Shown one piece after another: positions 57,716 through 64,000 of a stretch of 64,000 nucleotides of DNA. Under the pieces are notes generated by a model. That model saw nothing but the letters and a program-made list of their open reading frames with translations. It was not told the DNA's origin and ran no database searches. Each line of letters begins with the position of its first letter. Position 1 is the first letter of the stretch. Made by a program: the position numbers and the translations under genes. This stretch comes from Yinghuangia seranimata (lineage in GTDB: Bacteria > Actinomycetota > Actinomycetes > Streptomycetales > Streptomycetaceae). The stretch spans positions 62,001 through 126,000 of the forward strand of contig NZ_JASAOI010000019.1 in NCBI RefSeq assembly GCF_029953285.1, written 5' to 3'.

Positions 57716-58597
57716 TCAGGGACTCGGGTTCACGATGACGGCCTGGACCTCACGCACCCGCAGATCCACCGCCGTCGTCGTCGACAACCCCTCGACCGTC
57801 CCGGACTGGCCACCGCCGACCCAGGTGACCCGCCACGACACCGTCACCGACACCGCGAACCGCTCACCCCGCTGCCCAGCCGACGAACGCGTATAGGTGT
57901 AACCGCAGTCCGGCGACGCAGCCGCCGCATCCGAACCCGGAACGTACGGCGTTCCAGGCCCGGCGCAGTTCACCGACTCCCCGGTCCCCATCGACCACAC
58001 CACCGACACCGGAACCGCCGTCGCCGTCACCGAAACCCCCGGCACCGCAGCCGTCGCCGACACCGGACCCCACACCGACCGATCCACCCACAACCACGTC
58101 GGCACCCGCACCACCTGATCACCCGAAGGCGACGTCCCCACCACCGGCGACGGCAACCGCAACCGCGACACCGCCACCTGCGCCAGCTGCGCCGGCGACG
58201 GCTGAACAACCGCCGCGCCCTGGACTTGCGGCCCTACCGGTGCCTCAGCGGGAAACGGCACAGGGAACGCGGGCCCGTTCGGCGAATCCACGAACACCGG
58301 CCACGTGCCGTTCGCCCAGTACCGTTCTGCGAACGAAAGCTCCGACACCAATCCAGTTCCGCCTGCCGGTAGTTGCGTCGATCGCACGCTGGTCGTCGGC
58401 TTCGTAGGTACCGACCCTTGGCCTCCACCATGACCCGGGCTGGTGGCGGTGACAACGCACTCCGAGCCGCTGCACGTCAGGGACCCGGAGCCGGGTTCGG
58501 GAGGGTCACCATCAGCGAAAGTTGCGGTGCTCGTCACGGCCCAAATCAGTAGGGTGCTTCCAACGATGCGCGATGCACGACCACAGCGGTTCAGCAT
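57716..58597 (-). CDS. Secreted protein of the pilus locus
   Basis: A 293-residue protein with an N-terminal signal peptide (RIVGSTLLIWAVTSTATFA) followed by a mature Pro/Ser/Val-rich beta-structure: ERYWANGTWPVFVDSP, VPTWLWVDRSVWGPVSATAA and VSVVWSMGTGESVNCAGP, with a Cys pair (CAGPG, CGYTYT). ATG 58597 has AAAGGAGACC. It lies 96 bp before the SAF gene and probably is secreted or surface-held with the pilus. No enzymatic motif. Confidence 0.78.
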   Translation of the reverse strand: MLNRCGRASRIVGSTLLIWAVTSTATFADGDPPEPGSGSLTCSGSECVVTATSPGHGGGQGSVPTKPTTSVRSTQLPAGGTGLVSELSFAERYWANGTWPVFVDSPNGPAFPVPFPAEAPVGPQVQGAAVVQPSPAQLAQVAVSRLRLPSPVVGTSPSGDQVVRVPTWLWVDRSVWGPVSATAAVPGVSVTATAVPVSVVWSMGTGESVNCAGPGTPYVPGSDAAAASPDCGYTYTRSSAGQRGERFAVSVTVSWRVTWVGGGQSGTVEGLSTTTAVDLRVREVQAVIVNPSP

Positions 58598-59205
58598 GTA
58601 CCGGTCTCCTTTACATGCAAATCGGAGACTTTCCAATCGGCGCCAGCTCGGGTCACCGTGGCCTCGACTTGATGGCGCCCACCCGGGATGTCGTCCTTGA
58701 GAGAACCATCAGACTTGTACTTCAACGCTTGCGAGTCATCGAGGCAGTCGGTGACCTGGACCTCACCCGGGGATACCGCTGTGGATTGCGGAGCGATCCG
58801 CAAAGGACCCCTGGTCACGAATCCGTACTGGAGATCCACAACCAGCGAGTAGCGCAGTTTCCGAAGCGCCTCTCCTGAAGCGAACTTCGCCAGGACCGGG
58901 AGTTCGGGATCCGGGATCGAAGCAGCCTGCACCATGGCCGCCCACATCTGCTTGTACACGTTCAATGCGGCGTCCTCAGGTGTCGTCCGTGACGTGTCCG
59001 GCATGGACAACGAGGCCGATGGAGCACTTTCGGAGGGGTTTGTCGGCCTAGGGAGACCCGCTGTCCCAGGCGAAAGCAGCGAGGACGCCGGCGAGCTCGG
59101 CGACGGGGCCCGCCCTCGCGGCGAGGAACCGCCATCGCAGCCGACCACGGACACCAGCACGATCACGGCCAGCACTCCCACGGTTCTCGGTGCGGTGCGC
59201 GGCAT
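58591..59205 (-). CDS. Lipoprotein upstream of the pilus operon
   Basis: A 204-residue lipoprotein: signal peptide TVGVLAVIVLVSVVGC with lipobox Cys near residue 23, a Ser/Pro-rich stretch (to residue 75), then a folded domain (AALNVYKQMWAAMVQAASIP, LRKLRYSLVVDLQYGFVTRG and VEATVTRAGADWKVSDLHVK). Its stop overlaps the start region of the secreted-protein gene by seven bases, so the two are coupled. It is the first gene of the minus-strand pilus group. Confidence 0.82.
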   Translation of the reverse strand: MPRTAPRTVGVLAVIVLVSVVGCDGGSSPRGRAPSPSSPASSLLSPGTAGLPRPTNPSESAPSASLSMPDTSRTTPEDAALNVYKQMWAAMVQAASIPDPELPVLAKFASGEALRKLRYSLVVDLQYGFVTRGPLRIAPQSTAVSPGEVQVTDCLDDSQALKYKSDGSLKDDIPGGRHQVEATVTRAGADWKVSDLHVKETGTC

Positions 59206-59585
59206 CTGCCATCACCTGCCTTGAGCGGCGTGCGGCTCGGACGGCCCGTCACTTCGTGACAACGAACCGGTGGGGCCATAGTGGCCCCGTCACCGAATTT
59301 TGGTAATGGACAAGTCTGTTCATGAACCCCCCGTTCATGCATGCTGTGGGGTTCCTGCACTCATGTCTCCCATCGCCTCTCCCGTCCCTGGGGAGCGGCC
59401 TGAGCCCCGGGAGGCTGTTACTGCCCGGCGTTGCTCTTCGTGCGCGCCGTCACCGAGCGCCGGGCCTGCGACGCCGACGGCGCCTTGCGCACGACGTCGG
59501 TTTCCCTGGTTCCCGCCCGGGCCGCGCCGTGGACCGCACGTCCCTGCGCAGCAACGCCACGCGGCCCCGCTCCACGGGGGTGGAG
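59206..59585. promoter_or_regulatory. Divergent promoter region of the pilus locus and regulator
   Basis: 380 bp between the divergent lipoprotein and XRE genes. It contains a GAACCCC/GGGGTTC inverted repeat (59324-59354, 17-base loop) and TTCATGAA- and GCATGC-type palindromes near 59319-59344. It probably holds both promoters and regulator sites. No gene is visible. Confidence 0.45.
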
Positions 59586-60383
59586 ATGAACACCCGATCC
59601 ACGGCTGTCCGCAAAGACAGCCTCCGATGCCTGCTGAAGTCCTGCCGAGAGGCGATTTCGTACGAGGAGGTCGGCCTCGCCCGACCATTGTTCGGCCGCT
59701 GCCCGGGCCTGAGCCAGGAGGCCGCTGCCCGGCTGGCCGGGGTGTCCGCGCACTGGTGGTCCGACCTGGAGAACGGCCGCCTCCGCACGCCGCACCCTGC
59801 ACTGCTGGACGCCGTGGCCACGGCGTTGCGCATGAGCGAACAGCAACGCGCCGACCTGTACTTCCTCGCCACTGGGCACCCGCCCACGGTGCCCGGCAGC
59901 CCGCCCGTCGCCGAGGACGGCGACATCGACCTGGTCCTGCGCACCGACCCGAACCCCGCCGTGGTCACCGACCACGTCGGCAACGTCCTGGCTGGCAACA
60001 CCGCCGCGGCACACTGGTTCCCCGGCCTGACCGACGCCCCCGCCTGCGCCGAAGCCAACGTCGTGCTGTGGTTCTTCGGCGCCACCGCCGCCGAACGCGT
60101 CGCCAACCTAGGTGAAATCCGGGCCCTGTGGGTCGGCGACCTCAAGTCCACCGTGCTGCGCTACCCCGGCAATCACGCGGTGACCGCACTGGTGGAGCGG
60201 CTTGTCCAGCTGCCGGACGCCGCCCAGCTGTGGCAGACCGAGTACGCCACGACCCACCACACCGCCGTCCGGATCCTGGTCCGTCACCCCTCTTACGGGC
60301 CGTGTGAACTCACCTGCATCACCTCCGAATTCGTCACCGGCAAGCGTCTGCACGTCGGCTACCCGTCCATCGGACTCAAGTGA
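59586..60383 (+). CDS. XRE-family regulator (MmyB-like)
   Basis: A 265-residue regulator: N-terminal helix-turn-helix (LSQEAAARLAGVSAHWWSDL, then ENGRLRTPHPALLDAVATAL, residues 38-80) and a C-terminal MmyB-type domain (NPAVVTDHVGNVLAGNTAAA, near 125; LRYPGNHAVTALVERLVQL). ATG 59586 is used, with GTGGAG upstream. It starts a two-gene unit with the prepilin peptidase and lies divergent from the pilus locus, so it is likely its regulator. Confidence 0.85.
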   Translation: MNTRSTAVRKDSLRCLLKSCREAISYEEVGLARPLFGRCPGLSQEAAARLAGVSAHWWSDLENGRLRTPHPALLDAVATALRMSEQQRADLYFLATGHPPTVPGSPPVAEDGDIDLVLRTDPNPAVVTDHVGNVLAGNTAAAHWFPGLTDAPACAEANVVLWFFGATAAERVANLGEIRALWVGDLKSTVLRYPGNHAVTALVERLVQLPDAAQLWQTEYATTHHTAVRILVRHPSYGPCELTCITSEFVTGKRLHVGYPSIGLK

Positions 60384-60988
60384 ACGCCCCGCCCCCCGCA
60401 GAAGGCCCGAGGGCGGCGCCCGGATCCGGCGAGGCACCACGGCCGTGCGGCACCGCCCCGGCAACGGCGGCGGCGTACGCCGCCGGCCTCGCCCTGTGTG
60501 CTCTGGTGGCCGTCCGCCGAGGAACGGGCCCGTGGTCCTGGCCGCCGCTCGTCCTCGCCGCTGTCAGCCCCTACCTTGCCTACACGGACCTGCGGTGGCG
60601 ACGGCTGCCCAACCGCGCACTCACCGCGGCGACCTCGCTGACCCTGGGCATGCTCGCCGCGGCGGGCCTTGGCACCGGCCCCGTGTGGCGAACCGAGCGC
60701 GCGCTCATCTGCGGCGCGATCGCGGTCACTGTGGCCGCGTCGGCGGCACTCGCTGGCGCGGGCCTCGGCGGCGGCGACGCCAAGCTGATCGGAGTGATTG
60801 GGCTCTGCCTCGGCGGCTGTGGCTGGACGTATCCAGTGGCGGCGCTATTCATCGGCTTCGCGGCTGCGGCCGTATGGGCGGTTGGCGTAGTTGTCGTCGC
60901 CCGCCCTACTCCGTCGCCGCGCACCGTTCCTCTCGGGCCGTTCCTTACTGCGGGAGCACTGCTCACTCTGTGTCTTCCGATGACGTAG
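60380..60988 (+). CDS. A24-type prepilin peptidase
   Basis: A 202-residue integral membrane protein with about six helices. The two catalytic Asp motifs are present: YTDLRWRRLPN near residue 68 and GGGDAKLIG near residue 133. The start codon GTG 60380 overlaps the regulator stop (GTGA), so they are coupled. It presumably cleaves the Flp-like pilin and TadE proteins encoded on the other strand. Confidence 0.88.
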   Translation: MNAPPPAEGPRAAPGSGEAPRPCGTAPATAAAYAAGLALCALVAVRRGTGPWSWPPLVLAAVSPYLAYTDLRWRRLPNRALTAATSLTLGMLAAAGLGTGPVWRTERALICGAIAVTVAASAALAGAGLGGGDAKLIGVIGLCLGGCGWTYPVAALFIGFAAAAVWAVGVVVVARPTPSPRTVPLGPFLTAGALLTLCLPMT

Positions 60989-61054
60989 CTGGTCTCCCGA
61001 TGGCTGTCCGCAGCCTCCTTTGAGGACCTGACCCGATCAACTGCGCACGAACCA

Positions 61055-62098
61055 TCATCCAAAGACGAGTTCACGGAAGGCGTTGCGGATGTCGGTCAGC
61101 GGCTGTCGATCACGGGAGTAGTAGAGCTTGTTGGTGAGCAGCGCCGCCCAGCGATCCTGCTTACGGTTGATCCACATGCCGGTGCCGGTGAACCCGTAGT
61201 GGACGTAGGTGTCGTCGGCGGGATCGGTTCCCGGCGCAGGAAGCCAGAAAAGTCCGCGTACCGGTTCGAGATCGCCGGTGTGAACCGCCAGCGATTCCGC
61301 GATCCACGCCGGGCCGAAGCCCGGGCAATGGCCGCTTGTTGCGGGATCGAGCATGTATTGCAGGAACGCCGCGAGGTCGTCGAGGTCTGAGAATGCGCCG
61401 GCGATGCCACATACGCCACCGAGCAGACGGGCCGAGAAGTCGTGTGCTGTGCCTTTGAGGTGAATCCCGGTCTTGTCGTCCAGTTCGGTCGGTGCGCAGC
61501 GGGCAGCAGTGTCGGCCGGCAGCGGGCCGAAGCGGGTGTTGGTCATGCCGAGCGGCTGCCAGACGCGGGTACGAGCGAGCTGGTCCAGCGGCATGCCGGA
61601 GAGGTATTCCGCGAGGTAGCCGAGGATCAGGGCCGCGCGGTCCGTGTACTCGACGGCCTCGCCGGGAGGCCGGTGCAGGGCTTCGTGAAGTACGCCTTGA
61701 CGGATGGCGGCGGGGTGGGTGCCGTAGAGGTTCTTCAGGTTGGCGCGGAGCGGGACTCCGGCGGTGTGGGTGAGCAGGTGGCGTGCGGTGACGCCGCCGA
61801 GCGGGTGGCCTTCGACCTCGGGCCAGAAGGCGTCCAGGTCGTCGTCGAGAGGCAGCGCGCGGTCCTCCCACAGGACACCGATAGATGCCCAGACGGCAAT
61901 GACCTTGGTGAGGCTGGCGACGTCGAACAGGGTGTCAGGGCGCATCGGGAGGTCGGGCTCGGCAGGGTCTAGGACACCGAGGGTGCCGCGGGCCTGCGTG
62001 CCAAGGGCGTCACCGACAGCCCAGACGGCCCCCGGATAGACGTTGTCTTGGAGCCCGCGCTGGAGCAGTTCCTCGATGCGGTCGGTGCTGAGGGTCAT
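61055..62098 (-). CDS. Serine hydrolase of the beta-lactamase/esterase family
   Basis: A 347-residue penicillin-binding-protein-like serine hydrolase: the nucleophile motif SLTK is at 62-65, the second motif YTD near 150, and HYGFTGTGMWI serves as the third (HxG) near 311. The N-terminus has no signal peptide, so it is probably cytoplasmic. It is downstream of the glycosyltransferase with a 48-bp gap and the same strand, so it can be co-transcribed. Substrate unknown (ester, amide or D-peptide). Confidence 0.87.
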   Translation of the reverse strand: MTLSTDRIEELLQRGLQDNVYPGAVWAVGDALGTQARGTLGVLDPAEPDLPMRPDTLFDVASLTKVIAVWASIGVLWEDRALPLDDDLDAFWPEVEGHPLGGVTARHLLTHTAGVPLRANLKNLYGTHPAAIRQGVLHEALHRPPGEAVEYTDRAALILGYLAEYLSGMPLDQLARTRVWQPLGMTNTRFGPLPADTAARCAPTELDDKTGIHLKGTAHDFSARLLGGVCGIAGAFSDLDDLAAFLQYMLDPATSGHCPGFGPAWIAESLAVHTGDLEPVRGLFWLPAPGTDPADDTYVHYGFTGTGMWINRKQDRWAALLTNKLYYSRDRQPLTDIRNAFRELVFG

Positions 62099-62146
62099 GG
62101 TCTCCCTGTTCGCCGGGTCGTCCCTGATGGTCAGCCTAGTGACGGT

Positions 62147-63265
62147 TCAGGCGTATTGCTGACCCAGCGTGTTCAGCGCGTCGGCCGTGGCACCGAGGGG
62201 GTATCGGGCAGCGTTGCGACGCCCGGATTCACGGAGTGCGTCAAGCAGGCCGGGACTGGTCTGAAGGCGTGCGAGGTCGCGGGCGAGGCCGGTGGCGTTG
62301 GCGAAATCGGTGGGCAGCCCGGTGCCTCGGAGGGTCTCGTTGAGGCCGGGGACGGGCTGGTAGAGGACCGGCAGCCCACAGGCTTGGGCTTCGAGGGCTA
62401 CCAGGCCCATGGCTTCCAGGGTGGTGGAGGGCATCGCGAGGACATCGTGATCGGCGAACACCTGCCACAACTGCCGGCGCGGAAGCCAGCCGAGGTAATG
62501 TGGGCGTACTCGCGCATGGCGCAGTTGCGGGGCGAGGGCTCGGTATTCGGCAGGCGGCGCAGCGATGCTCACCTCGACGCCTTGAGCGAGGGCCAGGGCT
62601 CGCAGCAGTTGTTCTGCGCCCTTCTCTCCTGTGAGTCGACCGGCATACAGCATGCGTAGTCGGCCATGGAGGGTACGTGCTGGACGCGGCGGCGGATTCG
62701 TGATCAGGCCCTCGGGGATGCCCCACGGGATCTGCACGATGCGGGCGCGGGCAGTGGTCGGCGCTAACGGCAGCAACCGGTCGGCCATCGCGGCGGTGGG
62801 AACCACGATTTGGCGGGCTGCGTTGACGGTCTCGCGGAGCACTCGGGCTTGGGTGCGGTTGGCGGCGGCGACGAGCAGGTCGGTGCCGTGGACCAAGGCG
62901 ATTCGGGGATGCCTGGGTAGTGCTCGGATCAGGGCCGGCGCTGCGCCGTAGGTCAGGTGCTGGAGGTGGACCATGCCGATGTCCGCGGTTTTGACAGCGG
63001 CGGCGAGCGCGGCGGAAAGCTTGGCGACGTAGGCGTGGTAGGCCGCGCCGTCGGTGCTCTTCCCGTCGACAGACAGCAACTGCAGGCCGGGCTTGAGCGT
63101 GCGTGGTGGGTTGGTCGGCGGCGTGAGCATAAAGGCATGTGCCTGGATTCGCGGGGTCGGGCCGGTGTACAGGTCGAGGAACAGTTCGACGCTGCCGCCG
63201 GGGCTGCCCGCGGGCAGGTCGAGGGCAGTGGCGACCGGGATCGATGCGTGGGGGCTGCTGCTCAT
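62147..63265 (-). CDS. Glycosyltransferase family 4-like protein
   Basis: A 372-residue GT-B glycosyltransferase: N-terminal domain with PAGSPGGSVELFLDLYTG near residue 15 and ALVHGTDLLVAA near 120; C-terminal domain with LYAGRLTGEKGAEQLLRALA near 215 and the EX7E motif in TTLEAMGLVALEAQACGLPV near 300. ATG 63265 overlaps the preceding dCTP-deaminase-fold gene (ATGA). Donor and acceptor are unknown. Its coupling to nucleotide-pool-type enzymes is unusual. Confidence 0.87.
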   Translation of the reverse strand: MSSSPHASIPVATALDLPAGSPGGSVELFLDLYTGPTPRIQAHAFMLTPPTNPPRTLKPGLQLLSVDGKSTDGAAYHAYVAKLSAALAAAVKTADIGMVHLQHLTYGAAPALIRALPRHPRIALVHGTDLLVAAANRTQARVLRETVNAARQIVVPTAAMADRLLPLAPTTARARIVQIPWGIPEGLITNPPPRPARTLHGRLRMLYAGRLTGEKGAEQLLRALALAQGVEVSIAAPPAEYRALAPQLRHARVRPHYLGWLPRRQLWQVFADHDVLAMPSTTLEAMGLVALEAQACGLPVLYQPVPGLNETLRGTGLPTDFANATGLARDLARLQTSPGLLDALRESGRRNAARYPLGATADALNTLGQQYA

Positions 63266-63810
63266 CGGTGGGCTCCGTCGTCCCGTCGTTCCAGTTCTTC
63301 GTAGAGGCGTGAGGTGTCGATGCCGTTGGTGGCCGTGTACTTCAGACCGAGGAGCTGGTAGCTGGCCGCAGCGCCGAACGTCTGGAGAAAGACCAGCTTT
63401 CCGAAGGTCATGCCCGGGTGGATGCGAACAGGGCGAGCGGCACGGATCTCGAGCGTCCACTGGATCGCGTGGCCAGCGTGTCCAAGGGGTGCCGACACGT
63501 GCACCCAGATGCCCAGCGCGCCGAGAGTTCGGTCGCCGTTAAGGAATTGCGCGTACCGCTCAGACCCGGTGCGTTCCAGCGTGTGCCCGAGGTAGAGAAC
63601 CCCTGGACGCAAGACGATCCCGTCGTCGCCGATGCGCTGTTCGATGAACTCGGTAGGGGCGGCAGCATCGAGGTCACCATGGCAGGAGCGCAGCAGTGGG
63701 CCGAGCCGCCAGTCGTAGGCGTTCGGCGACAGCCGTTCGGGGGTGTATGGGTCGATCGTGATCTCGCCAGAGGCGATGCCTGCCACGATGGCGCCTCGGG
63801 TGAGGATCAC
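63262..63810 (-). CDS. dCTP deaminase/dUTPase-fold protein
   Basis: A 182-residue protein starting at GTG 63810: ILTRGAIVAGIASGEITIDP, YTPERLSPNAYDWRLGPLL, GIVLRPGVLYLGHTLERTGS, then HAGHAIQWTLEIRAARPVRI and HPGMTFGKLVFLQTFG. The order is that of dCTP deaminases, trimeric enzymes of pyrimidine nucleotide metabolism. Conserved polar residues of the usual active site are only partly visible, so a modified substrate is possible. Its start overlaps the upstream gene stop (GTGA). Confidence 0.83.
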   Translation of the reverse strand: MILTRGAIVAGIASGEITIDPYTPERLSPNAYDWRLGPLLRSCHGDLDAAAPTEFIEQRIGDDGIVLRPGVLYLGHTLERTGSERYAQFLNGDRTLGALGIWVHVSAPLGHAGHAIQWTLEIRAARPVRIHPGMTFGKLVFLQTFGAAASYQLLGLKYTATNGIDTSRLYEELERRDDGAHR

Positions 63811-64000
63811 GATGCCACCGATCGGGCAGGACGCCGGTCGCGCCAGTAGGCAGAGGGTTGTGGCCCCGTTGCGGCCTGGTATTTGCCTTCGTACAAGGCG
63901 ATGGGGCCGACGGCGACGAAGAACATGATCTGCCCGATCTTCATGCCCGCGTACACCCGCAACGGCCGGACCGGGGAGAGCATCAGGGTCCACTGCCCAT
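63807..64000 (-). CDS. Second dCTP deaminase-like protein (partial)
   Basis: The last 64 residues of a related protein run off the window: WTLMLSPVRPLRVYAGMKIG, QIMFFVAVGPIALYEGKYQA and TGPQPSAYWRD, ending at TGA 63807-63809. KYQ with TGPQPS is the classic C-terminus of dCTP deaminases. It is translationally coupled to the next gene, making a tandem pair of paralogues. Confidence 0.78.
   Translation of the reverse strand, partial: GQWTLMLSPVRPLRVYAGMKIGQIMFFVAVGPIALYEGKYQAATGPQPSAYWRDRRPARSVAS

Noticed and set aside
55077-57896. Two overlapping plus-strand ORFs of about 900 codons over the pilus genes
   Set aside because: Pro/Arg/Ser-rich shadows of the TadA, CpaE-like and SAF genes on the minus strand.

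Overview
The window is very GC-rich, has strong third-position GC and uses many GTG/TTG starts. Its families point to a streptomycete-type filamentous actinomycete: an LmbU regulator with a TTA leucine codon, DUF4097, DUF317, a MmyB-type regulator, a split Tad pilus locus and IS701/ISL3/IS110 debris. It reads as a chromosome arm or accessory region. No rRNA, tRNA or CRISPR array was seen.

Layout. (1) 1-11.05 kb: the end of a secondary-metabolite cluster. It holds an NRPS 3' end (degenerate A domain plus carrier protein), an L-ornithine N5-monooxygenase and a type II thioesterase. These are followed by a DUF4097 protein, a domesticated IS701-like protein, the LmbU regulator, a PaiB-type FMN protein, an FAD monooxygenase and an ankyrin protein. 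The hydroxylase suggests a hydroxamate siderophore or a piperazate-type peptide. (2) 11.07-15.4 kb: three regulator/enzyme pairs (HxlR/thiolase, MmyB-type/SnoaL-like, MerR/SDR), with visible operators for HxlR and MerR. (3) 15.4-16.4 kb: a gene-free stretch built as a large diverged inverted repeat around a strong hairpin. (4) 16.4-21.4 kb: a TetR regulator with two operator repeats and a divergent operon of NCS1 permease, amidohydrolase and C45 autoproteolytic hydrolase, probably uptake and cleavage of an amide or N-heterocycle.

(5) 21.4-22.64 kb: a membrane protein cut off by a poly-G tract that looks like an assembly artefact. (6) 22.6-42.1 kb: an integrative-element and IS graveyard. It contains a DUF317 gene, an IS110 copy, a 1.5-kb inverted-repeat element carrying a membrane glutaredoxin, fragments of ISL3, IstB, IS3/IS481 and DUF6262 genes, frameshifted genes, a MoxR-ATPase/VWA module and a Ser/Thr kinase with a beta-propeller. 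The DUF317 operon and the MoxR/VWA operon share a homologous upstream region. (7) 42.1-43.7 kb: an SDR and a lipoprotein.

(8) 43.96-61 kb: a Tad/Flp-type pilus locus (SAF/CpaB, CpaE, TadA ATPase, TadB, TadC, Flp-like pilin, two TadE, TadG-like), a LysM-BTAD membrane protein, a secreted protein, a lipoprotein, and a regulator with a prepilin peptidase on the other strand. A 3.4-kb tyrosine-recombinase element (two recombinases plus a HTH protein) sits exactly between tadE and tadG, and a DUF4262 gene sits in reverse orientation between the two tadE genes. (9) 61-64 kb: a translationally coupled set of glycosyltransferase and two dCTP deaminase/dUTPase-fold proteins beside a serine hydrolase, running off the window.
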